Source of the DNA: Acaryochloris sp. CCMEE 5410
Lineage (GTDB): Bacteria > Cyanobacteriota > Cyanobacteriia > Thermosynechococcales > Thermosynechococcaceae
Reading direction: 5' to 3'
Length of the DNA: 64,000 nucleotides
NCBI RefSeq assembly: GCF_000238775.2
Contig: NZ_AFEJ02000003.1
Coordinates: 186,001 to 250,000 of the forward strand
Within the stretch, counting starts at the first letter, position 1; every line of letters begins with the position of its first letter. Of the stretch, positions 28,173 to 38,273 are shown piece after piece. The position numbers and the translations under genes were made by a program. The notes below the pieces were generated by a model, which was not told the origin of the DNA, did no database searches, and saw only the letters and a list, made by a program, of their open reading frames with translations.

Positions 28173-31100
28173 TAGCGCTCCTCCCGTCGATATCCTTGGG
28201 AGTGATCTAGTGCTTTTCATGTGGCTCGGTCAATACAGGGGTAATTGACGCCAACTCAATCAGTGATCATGTTTTAAAGAGGCGATCTCATAACCGGTCA
28301 AGTAATTGACTTGAGCTTGGTTGTAATTGTCGCCTGACAGCTGTCCAAGACGTGTTCGACGTTCAAATCAGAGGGGGGTTAGATGATGAGCTAGGAATTG
28401 CCCAAGCCAAACTCAATCAGGTTTATGACCAGTTTGTTGCAAAGAACGGCAACCTCTCTGACTCAGGCAATAAGCGGGTTTTCAATCTAGACCCCGATGC
28501 TCAACTCATCTTGGCTCTCGAACAGAAGAATAAGAACACGGAAGCAATTGAAAAGACAGCCGTCTTTTCTCGTCGAACCGTGCGCCCCAAGGAAGTGAGG
28601 GCATCAGCAGAGACGAGCCAGGAAGCATTGGTGACCTCCCTCAATGAATACAACCAAGTCGTGCCGGGATATATGGCTCAGCTTGTCGGTGAGGATGAGG
28701 CGGTTGTCCTCGCAGATCTGCAACAGCAGGGATTGATCTTCAAAGAGCCAACGACAGGACAATGGCAAACCGAGGATCAGTATCTCTCAGGAGGCGTCCG
28801 TGAAAAGCTCAAGATTGCCCAAGCAGCCGTAGAAGGTGGAAATCCAGAATTTCAGGCTAATGTAGAGGCACTGCAAAAGGTTCAACCCCGTGATCTGGGG
28901 CCAGGGGAAATTGAGGTACGCCTGGGTTCTCCTTGGATACCCCCAGAGACCATCGCTGATTTTGCCCATGATCTTTTGCAAGTCCCGAAAGAAAGCGGCG
29001 GCATCACCGTCAACCACAGCTCAAATTTTGCGGTATGGAACATCAAGGCTAAGCCTTCTATTCAGAGCAATTCACATAATCTAAAAACCTATGGCACGGG
29101 TTATTACTCAGCGATAGAACTGATCGAAAAATCCCTCAACCTCAAAGATGTATCTGTTTTTTATAAAGATGCGGATGGGAAGTCACGGGTGGATCAGCAA
29201 GCCACCATGTCTGTACGGATGAAGCAGGAGCAGATCAAGGAACGGTTCAAAGGGTGGATTTGGAAAGATTTTGATCGGTCCCAGACCCTGTGCAAAATCT
29301 ACAATGACCTGTTCAACGGCACGGTGATCCGGGAATTCAGAAACCCGAACCTGGAGATGCCAGGGTCAAGCCCCAGTATCACCCTGCGCCCCCATCAAAA
29401 AGATGCCGTTTGGCGATCACTCCAGTCTCCCACAACCTTATTGGCGCACGAAGTTGGAGCGGGCAAGACGTTCACGATGGTTGCCAGTGCCATTGAGATG
29501 CGACGGCTGGGCATTGCCAAGAAACCGATGATTGTGGTCCCCAATCACATGCTGGAGCAGTTCACGAATGAGTTTCAGCAGCTCTATCCCAATGCTAAGG
29601 TTTTGGCACCAGGGGAAAAGGATACCAAAGCATCCAAGCGTAAGGAATTGATGGCCCGAATTGCCACGGGGGATTGGGATGCCGTGATTGTTACCCATTC
29701 GGCATTTAAGCTGTTGCCCATCTCGAAAGAACAAGAGAAGGATTTCTATGTGCAGCAGTTGACGGAAGTCGAGTCCGTCATCAATGAGCAGGGAGATCGA
29801 AAGGGGAATGCCATCGTCAAGCAATTGGCGCGAGAGCGGCGCAAGCTACAAGAACGCATCGAGGCGATCACCAAAAGTGAGAAGCGGGATGATGGGGTGC
29901 TGTTTGATCAGCTTGGGGTAGATGCGCTGTTTGTAGATGAGGCCCATTTTTGGAAGAATCTAGGCCGCCCCAGCAAGCTAGAAAATATTACAGGTCTTTC
30001 CAATACCAATTCTCAGCGGGCAATGGATGGGTTTATGAAATGCCAGCTCATCCGTAAACAAGGTGGGCGCTTGGTGTTTGCGACAGGCACCCCGATCTCA
30101 AACTCCATTGCTGAGATGTACACGATGCAGCGATTCTTGCAGCCAGAGGCATTGGAGCGACAGGGGATTGGCAACTTTGATGCTTGGGTGGGGGCTTTTG
30201 CTGAGAAGGTCACGGCTCCTGAAATTGATGCCACAGGACGATTCAAGATTAAGACCCGGCTGGCTAAGTTTACCAATGTCCCGGAATTGATGACCCTGTT
30301 TCGGGAAACCGCTGACATCAAAACGACCGCACAGCTTCAACTGCCCGTGCCCGAGGTGGAGCGAATCACCGTCACGACTCAAGCCTCTCAGGTGCAGTTG
30401 AGCTATATGGAGCGGTTGATCAGTAGAGCGGAAGCGGTCGCTAGCCGTAGGGTAAGGCCGACTCAAGACAACATGCTCTTAATTACTACAGATGGCCGTC
30501 GATCCTCGCTGGATATGCGCCTCGTTTCTCCAGACATCCCCAATCACCCCCAGAGCAAGGCCAGCCAAGCCGTCACGAATATCCATAAAATCTGGGAATC
30601 CACGGCTGAAAATCGGCTCACCCAAATGGTGTTCTGTGATTTGGGCACTCCCAAAAAAGCAAAGGATGGTGGGGAAGGGCGCTTTAGTCTCTATGCCGAT
30701 ATCAAGGCTGGGCTGATGGCAAAGGGGATTCCCGCTGAGGAGATTGCTTTTATTCACGATGCGGCCAACAATCAACAGAAAGAAGAACTCTACGGCAAGA
30801 TGCGAAAGGGGGATGTGCGTGTCCTGATCGGGTCATCAGAAAAATGTGCTGTGGGGATGAATATTCAGGATCGGCTGATTGCAGAACATCATTTAGATGC
30901 TCCTTGGCGACCGTCTGACATTGCTCAAAGAGAAGGGCGGATCATTCGCCAGGGCAACCGCAACAGCAAAGTCATTGTGATGACTTACGTCACCCAAGGG
31001 CGTAATGGGCAGCTAGGGTTTGATTCTTATAGTTGGCAAACCCTAGCCCGTAAAGCGGAGATGGTGGGCCAGGTGATGAATGGCGATCCAACTTTGAGAT

Positions 31101-33431
31101 CGGTGGATGATATCTCTGGTGCAGCGTTGAGCTTTGATGAGATTAAAGCCATTGCGACGGGCAACCCTCTGATCATGGAGAAAGCCTCTGTGGATAATCG
31201 GGTGACGGAGCTTCAGCGGTATGAGCAAGCATTTTTGAATGAACGGTATGATAACCAGCGAGAAATTAAGGATCTGATTCCAGAGCGAATTAAAAATGTC
31301 ACCCAACGAATCAATGCTTTAACCTCAGATATTGCGATTCGACAGGATACGAGTGGGGATAAGTTCAAAATCAAGATCGGCAATAAGACCCTGGACAAAA
31401 GACAGGATGCGGGTCAATTGCTCCTGAATATTATGGGGACTATCAATAAAAAAGATAAAAAGGGTGAGCAAAAAATCGGTGAGTTCGCAGGCTTTGACCT
31501 AATGGCTTTCATTTTAGATAGGTATAAGACTGCACTGAACTTGAGGTCGCCAAATGGAAATAGTTACTACATAAGTGGAGGTGAATCCCCTCTTGGTATC
31601 ATCCGGTCAATGGAGAGCTGCCTCAGTAAGTTACCTGAGAATCTTGAAGGAGAGAAGAAGAGTCTAGCAAGAATAAATTCTGAGTTATCTGTACTTGAGG
31701 AGGGCTTAGATAAACCCTTTGAATATGAGACTGAACTTGAGCAGCAGCTTTCCCGACAACATGAAATCAATACGGAGCTGGGCATCTATAAAAGTGATGA
31801 GCAATCCATCACTGCGGAGGAAGATGAGAGTGCGGAGGTAGAACCGGACAAGGCCCAGACTGAAGGCGAACAAGACCCAGGGAAAAATGATCAGCTGATC
31901 GATCTCGATGATCTAGATAGCCTAGATGCCAACCTGGATTGGTTTGATGGTGTTGACGAAGAGGAAGTTTATGCCCCTAGTGAACCCACACCAGAACTAA
32001 CAGCAGCATTGCAAAATCTGGGAACCTTCGCCCCTGATCCCAAACAGGAGACAGCGGAGCTTGAACCGTCCGTGGAGCCAGAACCCGATCTCATTGAAGC
32101 ACCCCAAGCACAAGCCCCTGACAGCCCAGTTGAGGAAGCATCCACCCCGGAGATTCCTGAATCCATCATTGAAGGGTTAAAGGGTGCGATCTCAGAGATT
32201 GAATCATTCAATGAAGCGATTGAAGCGGGTCGATACCTAGATCAAACGCAGGGAGGACAGGGGCGCTATGAGTTTGAGTCTTTCGAGAATCGCTCCCCGT
32301 CCATCCACCAGGCCCAAGAGACGATTTCTCAGTTCCGGGCCATGTGCCCGGAGAAGGGGGTTGATGCTGAGCAAGTTCTGAATGATTTGGGATATGTGCC
32401 ACCGTTGGAGATATCAGAGCAGGCCCAGGAGTGGATCAAGGAACCGGATGAAGCTCCAGAAGTGAAGGTAACGCCTGTTGTCCAGGGTGAGGATGAACAG
32501 ATGTCTTTGCTCATCGACTCTCCTCAACATGAAGAAGAGATAGCATCTGAGATAGAGAATGACGAGCAGTTAGCTATGGATCAGAAGCCAGAAGAAACCA
32601 ATGCACCAGAGCCGTCCCAAGCTCAAGAGAAACCCGAATCAGAGGTTGAGCAGGTTACCCAGAATATGGGGTAATTGAAGGGTCGCTGACACCAGACGCA
32701 ACGAAGGCTGAAACCCTTTTTTAGTAAGGACTATGGGCGTTAAGAACTGTAAACCCCATTGACTTCCATTACCCTTAATTCATAACCTACACTTATAGTA
32801 CAAAGACTTGCCTTACGCTCTAATGAATTCACTTTCATAGGAGCGTAATCGCATGAAACGGAAATGGCATCCAGAAGAGCTGCTTGAGCATTGGTCCATT
32901 CAACCTGACGAAGAACATTTGTTAGCCAGACGTCAAGGAGCGAATCTCCTAGGATTTGTCCTATTGCTTAAATTTTTTCAATACGAAGGTCGCTTCCCTG
33001 AACAGAAGTATGAGATTCCTCGTATGGCCATAACCTTTGTAGCGAGTCAGCTAGACTTACTGCCAGATCTGTTTCAGGACTATAACTGGCAAGGTAGGAG
33101 TATTCAAAATCACCGGGCCCAGATTCGCCAATTTTCAGGATTTCGACAAGCAACTGTGGCAGACCAAAATCAGCTATGCACTTGGTTAATGCATACAGTT
33201 CTGGGTCAAGAGCAGGATTATCATCATCTGAAATTGAGAGTCTATGACCAACTGCGCTCACTTCAAATTGAACCACCTACTCCTGCTAGGATTGAGCGCT
33301 TAATCCGGTCCGCTCAACGCCGGTTTGAGCGTCAGCTTTTTTCCTCAACCCTCAAGCAGCTGTCCAAGCAAACTCAGACTGAGCTTGATGAATTGATTCA
33401 AGACCCCAAAGTGACCCCAGGTAAAGAGATA

Positions 33432-34385
33432 TAGCAGTCGCCATACTATTCAGGACGCTAGATTAAGGACATGCTCCATTGCTTCTCTGAGAGACCCAAA
33501 ATGGTCTAATTGGTGACGGATGCGACTTTTAATCCAAGACCAAGACCGTTCAATCTTATTCAAGTCAGGAGAATAAGGCGGTAAATACCAAACCTCACAA
33601 CCTGCTGCTTCCACCAATTCCTGTATTCGTCCTCCCTTATGAAATGTGGCATTATCTATCACCAACTTTTGCCCAGGTTTAAGCACCGGTATCAAGCAAC
33701 GCTCTAGCCAAATTTCAAATACCGTCCGGTTGCAAGCTCCTTCAATCGTGAACGGGGCCATCAACTGCTTTGACCTTAAAGCTGCAATCATATTGACTCG
33801 ACCACTTCTACGGCCAGTCTTCAAGGCATAAACCCGCTCACCTTTGGGGCCATAAGCGTAGTCATACTCATCTCGATGGTCCATGCCTGACTCATCCGCA
33901 TAGACGATATCCTCTGGATCCACGGTACTCAAGCGTTCGATGAACGCTGCCCGTTTGTGCTCATCTCGTTCTCGGTACCCATACGTTTTTTTTTCGAGTA
34001 AATCCGATTTTCTGGAGGGCTCTTGAGATGGTTCGATCACTAATCTCTCCATCCCATAGTTGAGCCATCTGAGCTTGGGTTTTATACCGATGCTGATGGG
34101 CAAACGCTCGGAACTTGTCCCAGTCTGTGATTTTATGGCTATGGCCAGGATGATGGACTGGCTTGGGATGCAAATCACCCGTTTCCGCCTTGAGGTGTTG
34201 CCATTGGTTAATCGTGTTACGACTGATATGGAACAGCTCACTCGCCTCAGAAGGGCGCATCCCATCGAGCTCAATCGCATCTATCACTTTGCAACGTAGG
34301 TCGTAACTATAAATTTTGGGCATCACACAGGAGAAGGAATGAAAGACTTCTCTAGTTTACGTCCTTCTCAATATGACGACTGCTA
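33432..34385 (-). mobile_element. IS630-family insertion sequence (954 bp) within TnpA
   Basis: Ends TAGCAGTCGCCATACTATTC and, reversed, TAGCAGTCGTCATATTGAGA are imperfect inverse repeats. TA is duplicated at 33430-33431 and 34386-34387, as IS630/Tc1 elements always do. Confidence 0.85.
33450..34326 (-). CDS. IS630-type transposase, two frames across an A9 run
   Basis: The first frame (34326-33961) carries the HTH (PSEASELFHISRNTINQW) and ends soon after FTRKKN. The second, entering through EKKTYGYRERDEHKR, holds the DDE core (YADESGMDHR, LVIDNATFHKG, LPPYSPDLNKIERSWSWIK) down to 33450. They overlap at an A9 run (33986-33994 on the other strand). Fusing them needs a +1 (or -2) slip, and many IS630 transposases are made this way. 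It could also be a single-base mutation. Motifs are otherwise complete. Confidence 0.78.
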
Positions 34386-36942
34386 TACCAGATCCGCCCC
34401 TGAGTGCCTTAAAAAAAGATCCTGGACCCGTGGGTCTCAATAGCCTGCTTTCAGAAATCATCAAGCTCCAACGCCTCCGCCAAGTGGCTTTGCCAGATAC
34501 CTTATTTTCTCATCTGACCCCACGAGTTCTGGAGTGTTATCGGCTCCGAGTGGAGACAGAAACCTTATCCGAGTTGAGGCATCACCCCAAAACCATCCGA
34601 CTCACCTTACTCGCGAGTTTCTGCTGGCAGCGATGCCAAGAGATCATCGACAACATCATGGATCTGCTGATTCAGATCGTCCATCGCATTGATAGCCGCA
34701 GCAAGAACAAAGTGACGTCAGAGGTGATCGCTAAAGTCAAAAAAACGGACTCTCACACCCAACTGTTTTATCAGGTGGCCACTGCAGCCCTAGCCACACC
34801 AGATGGCTTGGTCAGAGACGTCATCTACCCCGTTGCCAGTGAGCAAACCCTGGAAGCATTTGTAGACTCCTATAACGATGGCGGTCAAACCTTTCGACAA
34901 CTCCTACACGCCAGAATCCGTTCCTCCTACGGTCATCATTATCGGCAAATGCTTCCTGCGGTACTGGAAGTGATTGACTTTCGGTGCAATAACAAGCAAT
35001 ACCAGCCCATCCTGCAGGCTGTGGATTTACTCAAAGCCTATGTGGACACCCCCCGAAAACCTTATGCCTCAGAAGATGACGTCCCCATTGAAGGGGTCGT
35101 CAGTGCAGACTGGCAAGAGACGGTGTTAGGTCAGGATGAGGACCAGCCAGACAAAGTAGATCGCATCGCCTATGAGATGTGCGTCCTCAGGGCCCTGAGA
35201 GAGAAACTACGGTGTAAGGAAATTTGGGTCGCCGGTGCCAATCGCTATCGCAACCCCGACCTGGATTTACCCCAAGACTTTGACGAGCGGCGAGAGGAAT
35301 ACTACCAGGATCTGCAACAGCCCCTAGAGGTGGAAACCTTCATCACTCAGATCCAAGCTGATATGGAAAACGCCTTGACCCGTTTAAATCAGGGGATGCC
35401 TCACAACTCCAAAGTTGAGATCTTGAGTAAGCGTGGAGGACGAATTAAGGTATCCCCGCTTGAGGCACAACCGGAACCCATGAACATTCACAAGCTCAAG
35501 GAAGAGATCAACCAAAGATGGTCTTTAACGCATTTGTTGGATGTCCTCAAAGAAGCAGACTTTCGGATTGATTTCACCCAGCATTTCAAGAGTGCGGCTA
35601 GTCGTGAAATATTGAGCCCCCAGTCCCTGCGCAAGCGTTTGCTGTTGTGTATTTACGGACTGGGCACCAATTTAGGAATTAAGCGCATCGCTCATTCAGA
35701 AGCCGATGCAGGATACTTTGAATTGCATTATGTCCGACGCAAGTTTTTAAGCAAGACAGCTCTCAGCTGTGCGATTACGGATGTGGCCAATGCGATTTTC
35801 CGGATTCGCCTTTCTCATATCTGGGGAGAAGCCACCACGGCTTGTGCATCTGATTCTCGGCACTTTGAATCTTGGGACCAGAATTTGATGACGGAATGGC
35901 ATGTTCGCTATGGCGGCCGGGGGGTGATGATCTACTGGCATGTCGAGAAAAAATCTGTGTGTATCTACTCGCAACTGAAGAAGTGTTCTTCCTCGGAGGT
36001 AGCCTTTATGGTTAAGGGTGTGCTTCGCCACTGCACGGAGATGTCCGTGAATAAAAGCTATGTGGATACCCATGGCCAAAGCGAGGTGGGGTTTGCATTT
36101 TGCTATTTATTGAATTTCCAGCTGATGCCTCGCTTTAAGGGCATCAACAAGCAGAAGCTCTACCTGCCGATGTCCGGGCAGAAGAAGAAGTATGTCCATC
36201 TCAAGGCGATTGTGAAGCGACCCATTCGTTGGGATCTGGTACGGGAGCAATATGAGCCAATGATCCAGTTCACAACCGCGATGAAGCAAGGCACTGCCGA
36301 ACCTGAAGCCATTCTGAGTCGATTCACCCGCAACAACGTTAAGCACCCTACTTACCTTGCCTTGGCTGAATTAGGGCGAGCCATCAAGACCATTTTCTTG
36401 TGCCAGTATTTGCATGATGAAGCCTTACGGCAAGAGATCAATGAAGGTCTAAACGTGGTTGAGAATTGGAATAGTGCCAATGACTTCATCTTCTATGGCA
36501 AAAATGGTGACTTTGCTAGTAATCAAACGGCGATGCAAGAGCTATCCATGCTTTGCCTGCACTTACTGCAAATCAGCCTGGTCTATATCAATACTCTGAT
36601 GATTCAAAAAGTACTTTCTGAGCCCACATGGATGAATCGTATGCAGGAAGAAGATTTGAGGGCGTTAACCCCGTTGTTCTACCTCCATATCAATCCTTAT
36701 GGACGTTTCCGTCTAAACATGAGTGAGCGTCTGGTGATTGAAAACTTGGCTGCGTAGGGTGTGACAGCAATGAGATTGCTCTGTTGGGGCTCATCTCAGC
36801 GGGGCAACCTTTACTTCAATATAGAGTAGTACAGCGACAAAAAACACTTAAGATAAACTTATTGATAAGTAGCAAATTTGATCTGTTTTAGGGAGAGCTT
36901 TAGTTTGGTTGCGTCTGGTGTCAGCGACCCTTCAATTACCCC

Positions 36943-37319
36943 AACTGGACACGACGCAACCCCTGATTGTCCAGGGGGATGAAGAACAACTCTACCGAAT
37001 GATCGCCAATCTGGTGATGAACGCGATTCAGTACACCCCTCGGGGGGGCGATGTGGTCATTCGACTCAATCAAGATAAAAAATATGCTTTGGTTGAGGTT
37101 CGAGATACAGGCATAGGCATCCCTGCCGAGCAACAGGCCCATGTGTTTACCCGCTTCTATCGGGTGAATCGCGATCGCAACCGCAAAACAGGTGGCTCAG
37201 GATTGGGATTAGCGATTGCAAGTGCGATCGCACTGAAGCATCAAGGCAAGATCACGGTTCAAAGCCAAGTGGGTCAAGGTAGCACTTTTATCCTGTCTCT
37301 TCCTCTCGCAACGGTATAA
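36943..37319 (+). pseudogene. 5'-truncated sensor histidine kinase (ATP-binding domain only)
   Basis: About 124 residues of the HATPase_c domain: GDEEQLYRMIANLVMNAIQY (N box), VEVRDTGIGIPAEQQ (G1), FTRFYRVNRDRNRKTGGSGL (F and G2 boxes) and a normal C-terminus. The sensor, HAMP and dimerisation domains that should precede it are gone; the Tn3 end sits directly in their place. The copper genes that follow suggest this was the kinase of a copper-responsive two-component pair. The response regulator is also absent. The frame opens inside the transposon, but no start is evident. Confidence 0.8.
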
Positions 37320-37393
37320 CGCTGATCTTTCCTCACAGCTAAGACAGCACAGGTTAGGCCACCTAGAACAAGATCCAGTGTGCCATCTTCAAA

Positions 37394-38188
37394 TTAAGTT
37401 GTTTTATTGTGGAGTTGAATAATGGCGGGCGGTAATGTCTCTGGCATTCTCGCAGTTTCCGGCTGACTTTCACCCACTGACGTGAAGATCAGGAATGCGC
37501 CCATCCCCGCCATAATTGCATTTTCAGCAAAACTGATGATGCCAAGTGGAGTCTTGGTATTCCCTCCTACACAGGCACAGTTCAACGCTAATTTATCGAT
37601 GTACACAGCTTTGAAAACTGAAATGCCGCCGCTGGTGCCAATCAGTAGGGAACTAATTCCAGTGGCGAGAGGGGCCAATCCAGATAGAAAACCAAGACCG
37701 ATGATCAATTCAGCAAAAGGATAAGCTTTTGCATAGGGCTTGAATCGTTTGGTAATCAGGTCATATTTCTCGAAGCTTTCGGCAAAGGAATCGAGATCCA
37801 TTAGCTTCAGTGAGGCCAGCATGGAAAGTGAAACGCCCATCAGACCTGTCATCCCCAAGGAAGCTGCTAGAGCAATCAGTCCAGCAGTCGAAAAAACGGC
37901 GATGACAGGCGCGTAGGAATAGTCGGCTGATTCTGCTTCAACATCAAAGCGCTCAGCTAAGTCGGTGTAGCCGCCAATGCGCTCCTCGCCGAAGAAAATT
38001 TGAGGTGTAGTGGGAACATTGTGCTTGGCCTTGAAGGTCTCGACTTCTTCTTTGGATGTCAGCTTGTGGTCTTCAAACTCAATGTCTTGCTCATTGAGTA
38101 GGTTGATCGCTTTGAGTCCCCAAGGGCATTCATGCTCTGGCATGGACATTCGGTAGACTCTGACGGGTTCCTTGGTTGCAGTTGGCAT
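37394..38188 (-). CDS. Glutaredoxin-like domain fused to a DoxX/MauE-type membrane domain
   Basis: A 264-residue protein. Residues ~10-80 are a glutaredoxin fold with active site ECPWG (single Cys), TTPQIFFGEERIGGYTDL as the substrate-binding loop. Residues ~90-250 have four hydrophobic segments (VIAVFSTAGLIALAASLGM, FAELIIGLGFLSGLAPLA and two more) with a CAC motif between, as in MauE/DoxX membrane redox proteins. Preceded by an operator-type promoter at 38231-38260. Probably handles disulfides or glutathionylation in the membrane under copper stress. Confidence 0.75.
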   Translation of the reverse strand: MPTATKEPVRVYRMSMPEHECPWGLKAINLLNEQDIEFEDHKLTSKEEVETFKAKHNVPTTPQIFFGEERIGGYTDLAERFDVEAESADYSYAPVIAVFSTAGLIALAASLGMTGLMGVSLSMLASLKLMDLDSFAESFEKYDLITKRFKPYAKAYPFAELIIGLGFLSGLAPLATGISSLLIGTSGGISVFKAVYIDKLALNCACVGGNTKTPLGIISFAENAIMAGMGAFLIFTSVGESQPETARMPETLPPAIIQLHNKTT

Positions 38189-38230
38189 TATTTTTCCTCG
38201 TGTTCAGATACCTTTTTCTCAGATCACTAA

Positions 38231-38260
38231 CCTAAACCCTCTAGTTGACTAGAGAGTCAA
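38231..38260 (-). promoter_or_regulatory. MerR/CueR-type promoter of the glutaredoxin-DoxX gene
   Basis: Read leftwards: TTGACT, a 19-bp spacer CTCTAGTCAACTAGAGGGT with an internal palindrome, then TTAGGT. A 19-bp spacer between -35 and -10 with a dyad in it is the mark of MerR-family activators (CueR, CadR, PbrR). Ends 43 bp before the start of the gene at 38188. Confidence 0.75.
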
Positions 38261-38273
38261 TTTCACTCACTGA

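Larger units (their letters stand above)
24698..28339 (-). mobile_element. IS21-family element #2 carrying a cargo gene (3642 bp)
   Basis: Ends are TGTCAGGTGTCAATTAC on one side and, reversed, TGTCAGGCGACAATTAC on the other. The 6-bp duplication GCTGTC is at 24692-24697 and 28340-28345. IstA and IstB are read leftwards. The 1.2 kb between the istB stop and the right end holds a 227-aa gene (25096-25779) plus about 360 bp (24737-25095) with nothing I recognise. A typical IS21 is about 2-2.5 kb, so this copy is enlarged by a passenger. It appears structurally intact. Confidence 0.88.
23402..32674 (+). pseudogene. Giant N6-adenine methylase-SF2 helicase (DarB-like), split by IS21#2 and truncated by Tn3
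   Basis: 23402-24697 plus 28346-32674 rejoin in frame (about 1,870 aa) to read DIRDAVQDVFDVQIRGG. The N-terminal part is a class I MTase with ILEPSMGTGNFLG (SAM-binding) and the catalytic ISNVPFGDY. The helicase has HEVGAGKTFTM (Walker A), VDEAHFWKN (DEAH) and REGRIIRQGNRNSKV (motif VI). An acidic, proline-rich tail of ~350 residues follows. Phage P1 DarB and relatives on plasmids share this layout and protect incoming DNA from restriction. Four ATGs in a row mark the start. The present stop (GGG TAA) lies in the inverted repeat of the Tn3 transposon, so the true C-terminus is missing. Confidence 0.82.
32853..36757 (+). pseudogene. tnpA: Tn3-family transposase TnpA, split by an IS630-type element
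   Basis: 32853-33431 and 34388-36757 rejoin in frame (968 aa, normal for TnpA) to read [16 protein letters not shown]. The N-terminal part (KRKWHPEELLEHWSIQPDEE) is the DUF4158 DNA-binding region. The C-terminal part holds the DDE core: [30 protein letters not shown] and [11 protein letters not shown]. The IS630-type insertion adds a stop after residue 193, so the transposon is now immobile without a helper. The promoter lies within the left end. Confidence 0.88.
32668..36942 (+). mobile_element. Tn3-family transposon without a resolvase gene
   Basis: Both ends carry the same perfect 35-bp inverted repeat, starting GGGGTAATTGAAGGGTCGCT (32668 inward and 36942 inward). GGGG ends and this length are typical of Tn3-family transposons. 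Inside are tnpA only and a nested IS630-type element; there is no tnpR or cargo. The flanks are GAATAT on the left and AACTG on the right, so the usual 5-bp target duplication is absent. The left neighbour is the methylase-helicase and the right neighbour a sensor kinase, each cut at the repeat. Confidence 0.85.

Noticed and set aside
33986-33994. A9 run as proof of programmed frameshift in the IS630-type transposase
   Set aside because: Plausible but needs a +1 or -2 slip, and one sequence cannot separate it from a mutation; kept only as a note in the feature.
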